This document shows, piece by piece, positions 59,742-64,000 of a stretch of DNA of 64,000 nt; the first letter of the stretch is position 1, and every line of letters begins with the position of its first letter. The notes beneath the pieces are model-generated. The model was not told the DNA's origin. It made no database searches and saw nothing but the letters and a program-made list of their open reading frames with translations. Both the position numbers and the translations under genes were made by a program. The DNA is taken from contig NZ_JAXIWG010000001.1 of NCBI RefSeq assembly GCF_034652275.1, positions 1,364,001 through 1,428,000 of the forward strand. Direction: 5' to 3'. Origin of the DNA: Yoonia sp034652275. Lineage in GTDB: Bacteria > Pseudomonadota > Alphaproteobacteria > Rhodobacterales > Rhodobacteraceae.

Positions 59742-62415
59742 TACTCCCCCGGCCCTTCGACAAGGTCTTCCATCCTTCTGCCGCTTGTTTATCCGCTTCC
59801 AGCAGGACCAGAAGAATGACACCCGCTGCGGCACATTGTGCAAGCTGCACCGGACCAAGCGCGACCGTGCCAAACAAGGATTGCATGACAGGCAGATAGG
59901 TAAAAACCGCTTGGAGTACGACGACCAATGCGACCGCCAAAAGCACGGCGGGGGTTCCTTTGAACCCTTGCCATGTCAGTGACCAACCGTGGCGATACCG
60001 CACCGAGAACAGGTAGAAAACCTCCATCGCCACCAGCGTGTTCACCGCCATTGTACGGGCTTCGTCCAGACCTGCACCTTGTGCCTGTGCAAGTGTAAAC
60101 TGGCCAAAGATGCCGATCGCAAACAGGATCGAGACGACAAACACGCGCCACAGGATAAATCGCGACAGGATGGGCGCGTCTGCGCGGCGTGGGGGCTGAA
60201 GCATGATTGTGGCCTCCGGGCGCTCGAAGGCCAGCGACATGGCCAAGGCGACAGAACTGATCATGTTCACCCAAAGGATCTGGAGCGGCGAAATGGGCAG
60301 CACCAGACCAAACAGGATGGCGATAATCAACGAGATGGATTCCCCCCCGTTGACCGGCAACAGGAAGGTGATGACCTTTTTGAGATTGGCATAGACCGTG
60401 CGGCCTTGTTTGACTGCCTCTGCGATGGACGCGAAGTTATCATCGGCCAGCACGAAATCCGATGCCTCGCGCGCGGCCTCTGACCCTTTCAGTCCCATGG
60501 CGATCCCGGCATCTGCGCGTTTGAGCGCGGGCGCATCGTTCACCCCATCGCCGGTCATCGCCACGACCTGCCCGCGCGCCTGCAAAGCCTGCACGAGGCG
60601 CAGTTTGTGCTCGGGGCTGGTGCGCGCGAAGATATCTGTCCTGTCCATGGCGCTTTCGAGAGCCGCGTCATCCATCTGGTCGATCTCTGCCCCGGTCAGG
60701 GGCTGGTCGGTCCGGTGCAGACCGATCTGTCGCCCGATTGCGGCGGCCGTGCCCGCATGGTCGCCCGTGATCATTTTCACCGATATACCGGCGGCATGAC
60801 ATTCGGCCACGGCAGCGATGGCCTCATCGCGGGGGGGATCTATCAGGCCCACAAGGCCCAGCAGGGTCAATCCCCGCCCAAAGGTGTCGTGGTCCAGCCC
60901 GGCACCCCGATGTTCCATCTGCGCAAGCGCCAGAACACGTTGACCCTGTCGGGCGATATCCGCGCTCTTTTGGTCCCAATAGGCGGGGTCGAGTGGCGCT
61001 GGTCCGTCAGCGGTCATTTGAAAGCGGCACTGCGCCAGCACCTGCTCCGGCGCGCCTTTGAGAAGAACCAGCCCATCATACAGCACCGCCATGTAGCGAT
61101 AGCGCGCATCGAAAGGAATAGTGGCATCAGCACGCGGACGATCGAGGACAGGCGCATCCAGCTTGCCTGCGAAAGCCAAAAGCGCGCCCTCCATCGGGTC
61201 ACCTTCAACACGCCATCCCTGCGCGTCCTGCACCAACACCGCGCCATTGCACAAGGCGGCGACGCGCGCCATGGCCACAAGCGTGGGGTGGTCGCCACCG
61301 TCAACAGCGCCCTCTGGCGCGTATCCCTGGCCCGACACGTGCGCTGTGCCGGACGCCATCACGGCGCTTGCGACAATCATTTCATTGCGGGTCAGCGTGC
61401 CGGTCTTGTCCGAGCAAATGGTCGACACGGCACCGAGGGTTTCAATAATTGGCAGTCGCCGGATGATTGCATTGCGCCGCGCCATTGATTGAACGCCAAT
61501 GGCCAATGTCACCGTCAGGACCGCAGGCAAGCCTTCGGGGATCGCGGCGACGAAAAAGCCCACCACAATCATGAAGGCTTCCGCGAACGGTGTGTCGCGC
61601 ACAGCAACCGTAAAGCCCAGAATGCCTGCCGCAACCGCCATGACAAAGCCAGTCAGATAGCGCGCGAAGACTTCCATCTGATGGACCAGCGGGGTCTTGA
61701 TGGTCTGCACATCTGCCATCATGCGGCTGATACGCCCGATTTCTGTGGCCTGCCCTGTCGCGGTTACCACGCCAAGCCCTGTGCCTTCGCTGATCATCGT
61801 TCCACTGAAGGCCATCGAGCGCCTATCCCCCAACGACACGACTGCGGCGACCGGTGCTGTGTCTTTTCGCACGGGTACAGATTCACCCGTCAACATGGCC
61901 TCTTCTATCCGCAGGCCCGCTACATCGATCAGGCGCAGATCGGCGGGAACCTTGTCGCCGGCTTCCAGCAACACAAGGTCTCCGGGGACCAGATCGGTGC
62001 CAGCGATGGCCATGCGTCTGCCCGCGCGCAGCACGTTGGCACGCGGTGCCAGCATGTTTCGCAGCGCATCAAGGGCGGCTTCGGCGCGTCCTTCCTGCAC
62101 AAAGCCGATAACGGCGTTGATAACAACGACGGTCAGGATCACGCCTGTGTCTATCCAATGCCCCAACAGCGCCGTGATCAAAGCCGCAAAGATCAGGACG
62201 AGGATCAGTAGGTTGTTGAATTGTCGTGCGAAACGGGCCAACGGACTGGCGCGTGGCGCGGCTGGCAACCGGTTCGGGCCGACCTGATCCAGCCGCGCTG
62301 CCGCCTCGCCCGGCGCAAGCCCGCACCCGGAGGACCCGAGGTCGGTCAACACGTCATCGACAGAACGGGCCCAAGGGGACGCGGTTTCGCGCATATTGCC
62401 TGTCGGCGAACTCAT
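59725..62415 (-). CDS. Cation-transporting P-type ATPase (P2A-like), C-terminus rewritten by IS
   Basis: An 896-residue P-type ATPase. The phosphatase motif TGES is near residue 168, the PEGLP motif within M4, phosphorylation Asp in CSDKTGTLT near 335, the nucleotide-binding KGAPE, and TGDGVNDAP near 605. About ten TMs are present. The layout is that of Ca2+ or Mn2+ transporting P2A pumps; the ion is not certain. The last five codons or so and the stop (59725-59742) lie in the IS5 inverted repeat and replace the native end. The start overlaps the SDR gene as ATGA. Confidence 0.9.
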   Translation of the reverse strand: MSSPTGNMRETASPWARSVDDVLTDLGSSGCGLAPGEAAARLDQVGPNRLPAAPRASPLARFARQFNNLLILVLIFAALITALLGHWIDTGVILTVVVINAVIGFVQEGRAEAALDALRNMLAPRANVLRAGRRMAIAGTDLVPGDLVLLEAGDKVPADLRLIDVAGLRIEEAMLTGESVPVRKDTAPVAAVVSLGDRRSMAFSGTMISEGTGLGVVTATGQATEIGRISRMMADVQTIKTPLVHQMEVFARYLTGFVMAVAAGILGFTVAVRDTPFAEAFMIVVGFFVAAIPEGLPAVLTVTLAIGVQSMARRNAIIRRLPIIETLGAVSTICSDKTGTLTRNEMIVASAVMASGTAHVSGQGYAPEGAVDGGDHPTLVAMARVAALCNGAVLVQDAQGWRVEGDPMEGALLAFAGKLDAPVLDRPRADATIPFDARYRYMAVLYDGLVLLKGAPEQVLAQCRFQMTADGPAPLDPAYWDQKSADIARQGQRVLALAQMEHRGAGLDHDTFGRGLTLLGLVGLIDPPRDEAIAAVAECHAAGISVKMITGDHAGTAAAIGRQIGLHRTDQPLTGAEIDQMDDAALESAMDRTDIFARTSPEHKLRLVQALQARGQVVAMTGDGVNDAPALKRADAGIAMGLKGSEAAREASDFVLADDNFASIAEAVKQGRTVYANLKKVITFLLPVNGGESISLIIAILFGLVLPISPLQILWVNMISSVALAMSLAFERPEATIMLQPPRRADAPILSRFILWRVFVVSILFAIGIFGQFTLAQAQGAGLDEARTMAVNTLVAMEVFYLFSVRYRHGWSLTWQGFKGTPAVLLAVALVVVLQAVFTYLPVMQSLFGTVALGPVQLAQCAAAGVILLVLLEADKQAAEGWKTLSKGRGSRLRTH

Positions 62416-63164
62416 GGTGCCGTGTAGCCGCCATCAACCAGATGATAGCTTCCGGTGATAAAGCTAGCGCGCGCGGAAAGCAGGAAACAGGTCAGTGCGG
62501 ACACTTCCTGCGGTGTGCCGATCCGCCCCATCGGATGCAAACCCGCTAGCCCATCAAGCATGTCCTGGCTGAGGTTGTCCGTCAAAAGCGGGGTCTGGAT
62601 AAAGGCTGGACCAACGGCGTTGATACGAATGCCCTTGCGTGCGTATTCGATGGCTGCGGTTTTGGTCAGTCCCAACAGCGCATGTTTGCTGGCAACATAG
62701 GCAGAGGAATTGGCGAACCCGACACTGCCGAGAATGGACGCCATATTCACGATGGCCCCACCACCGGCGCGCTCCATCGCCGGAATCTGATAGCGCATCC
62801 CGTAAAACACGCCGTTCAGATTGACACCGATGACCTGATCCCAAGCGTCCGTCGGATACTCTCCCACGGGGGCTTGCGCGCCACCAATGCCGGCATTGTT
62901 CACCGCCAGATGCAACGCGCCCGTCTGTGTCTCGGCAAAGGTGACAAGCGCTTTCATCGCTTCGGCATCAGACACATCTGCCGCAAATGGCAACGCTTTT
63001 TCCCCGCGATCGCGAATTTCGGCCACGACGAGGTCGCATCCCGGTTGGTCCCGGTCAGAGACGATGACGGTTGCGCCGCGTGCGGCCAGTTCCAAAGCAA
63101 TTGCCTTGCCGATCCCAGAGGCGGCCCCTGTCACCAGTGCGGTCTGTCCTGCGAAGTCCTGCAT
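62412..63164 (-). CDS. SDR-family oxidoreductase
   Basis: A classical short-chain dehydrogenase of 250 residues. TGAASGIG is at residues 12-19, NNAGIGG near 90, Ser in NMASILG and YVASK near 152. The C-terminal FITGSYHLVDGGY is typical. The substrate is unknown. It is coupled to the P-type ATPase by an ATGA overlap, in the same direction, so the two share a transcript although their roles look unrelated. Confidence 0.9.
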   Translation of the reverse strand: MQDFAGQTALVTGAASGIGKAIALELAARGATVIVSDRDQPGCDLVVAEIRDRGEKALPFAADVSDAEAMKALVTFAETQTGALHLAVNNAGIGGAQAPVGEYPTDAWDQVIGVNLNGVFYGMRYQIPAMERAGGGAIVNMASILGSVGFANSSAYVASKHALLGLTKTAAIEYARKGIRINAVGPAFIQTPLLTDNLSQDMLDGLAGLHPMGRIGTPQEVSALTCFLLSARASFITGSYHLVDGGYTAP

Positions 63165-63691
63165 TGTTGTCCGTTCCTTCCATCAAAAGTCAAAATCGAC
63201 ATCGTGACGTTGAGACTACCTGACTTCGGCAGCGGCGTATTTGAGCTAGCGCAAGGTCTGCGGTCAAACTTGCGGCATACTGTCAGGTTCGGGGGTGCGC
63301 GTGACCCGCGTTTCGCAATTTTCGCCGTCGATGTCTCAAAGAGGTTCTCCCACATGACGCAAATGCCTGAAGGCCCTGTTTTGAGCGTCCAGACGGGGGA
63401 AACCCTGTCTGGGACAGTGATTTTTCGTCAGAGTGCGATCAGGGATAACCGTTGTGTTGAAAACGCCTTCAGCATCCAGCAAGGTCATGTCCAGACAGCA
63501 AGGGACAGGGCCGACCTGCCAATGACCCGTGACGTTACGCAAGACCGGGGTAGCAAGGGCGACGGACTTCACTTAATCGGCAAAGGTAACAGGGATCATC
63601 GCGACGCCATTCGCAAAGATCGCGGGACACGCCCAGCAACAGCAGCCGCCAACAATCCTTGCCACGATAACAAGAGGGAGCAGACACATTG
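63165..63691 (+). other. Intergenic stretch with no supported gene
   Basis: 527 bp between the SDR gene and the divergent antiporter. Open frames are present on both strands but none shows a family feature or convincing start. It should hold the divergent promoters. Confidence 0.5.
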
Positions 63692-64000
63692 ATGGAGGTG
63701 ATCGTTCAGTCACCGTTCGCCGAGATCGCCGCACTTTTGGTGATGGCGGCGGCGGTCGGATTTATCGGCATCATGCTGCGGCAGCCGCTGATCGTCAGCT
63801 TCATCGCTGTCGGACTGATCGCAGGGCCTTCGGCAATGGACGTCGTACGCTCGGATGCGCAGATCAGCCTGTTGTCTCAACTCGGCATTGCCGTGCTGCT
63901 TTTTCTCGTCGGCATCAAGCTCGACGTGAAACTGATCCGGTCGCTCGGGTCTGTCTCGCTTCTGACGGGTCTCGGACAGGTCGCATTCACGTCGACCTTC
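63692..64000 (+). CDS. CPA2-family cation:proton antiporter, 5' part
   Basis: The first 103 codons of a Kef-like antiporter running off the window. The beginning shows TM1 (FAEIAALLVMAAAVGFIGIM), then RQPLIVSFIAVGLIAGPSAM and LSQLGIAVLLFLVGIKLDVK, the hallmark start of the Na+/H+ exchanger domain. ATG at 63692 is preceded by GAGGGAG at a long distance; TTG at 63689 is an alternative. It is the second antiporter of this family in the cation cluster. Confidence 0.88.
   Translation, partial: MEVIVQSPFAEIAALLVMAAAVGFIGIMLRQPLIVSFIAVGLIAGPSAMDVVRSDAQISLLSQLGIAVLLFLVGIKLDVKLIRSLGSVSLLTGLGQVAFTSTF

Overview
The window reads as a chromosomal segment of a marine-type alphaproteobacterium of the Rhodobacteraceae (Roseobacter group). 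This is inferred from the high GC of the backbone, the dense ATGA/TGATG gene overlaps, the family mix (tripartite TRAP transporter, Tat-exported proteins, FeS-type photolyase, KpsT/KpsE capsule export with KdsA) and the order mreB-mreC-mreD-mrdA-rodA next to leuA. No species can be named from the sequence alone.

Region 1 (1-27.6 kb) is core backbone: the end of a cold-shock gene; an arylesterase divergent from a YbbA/YbbP-like ABC exporter; gltX; a Tat-exported metallo-beta-lactamase-fold protein; nadE; a secreted MORN-repeat protein; an FeS photolyase with a translationally coupled SDR; leuA behind a short leader peptide; the complete rod-shape operon; a hydroxyacid reductase; an SseB-like protein and a 3-hydroxyisobutyrate dehydrogenase relative; a capsule export pair overlapping kdsA; and a BON-MscS channel.

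Region 2 (27.65-40.44 kb) is an integrated genomic island. It is bounded by a perfect 120-bp direct repeat, and each copy carries a complete tRNA-Gln(UUG). Inside are a tyrosine integrase with a coupled small gene, an SF3 helicase/primase-type replication protein and an HNH protein. Its cargo looks like phage defence: an AAA ATPase plus DUF4435/TOPRIM pair matching PARIS (AriA/AriB), and a defence-type reverse transcriptase with a YKDD active site directly behind a strongly structured RNA. It also carries a possible PD-(D/E)XK nuclease, a jacalin-like lectin protein with two membrane/secreted partners, and a two-gene cassette of unknown function present once near each end with a conserved upstream element. 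This island is the most interesting part of the window.

Region 3 (40.44-45.7 kb) is accessory: a transglutaminase-like protein, about 0.9 kb with no supportable gene, a large PKD/Ig-like protein with a C-terminal outer-membrane beta-barrel, and a decayed IS21-family end.

Region 4 (45.7-54.4 kb) is a catabolic operon on the minus strand: formylglutamate amidohydrolase-like, TRAP DctQ-DctM-DctP, a glutamine-synthetase-like ligase, an aldehyde dehydrogenase and an iron alcohol dehydrogenase. A divergent RpiR-family regulator faces it, with a candidate palindromic operator between them.

Region 5 (54.4-64 kb) is a cation-transport cluster. It holds a CPA2 K+/H+ antiporter, a two-TM ion channel, TrkA/TrkH, a P-type cation ATPase, an SDR and the start of a second CPA2 antiporter. 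Three of the K+ genes carry an apparent lesion: a T7 frameshift, an ochre codon and an amber codon. A deleted IS5-family element supplies the last codons and the stop of the P-type ATPase.
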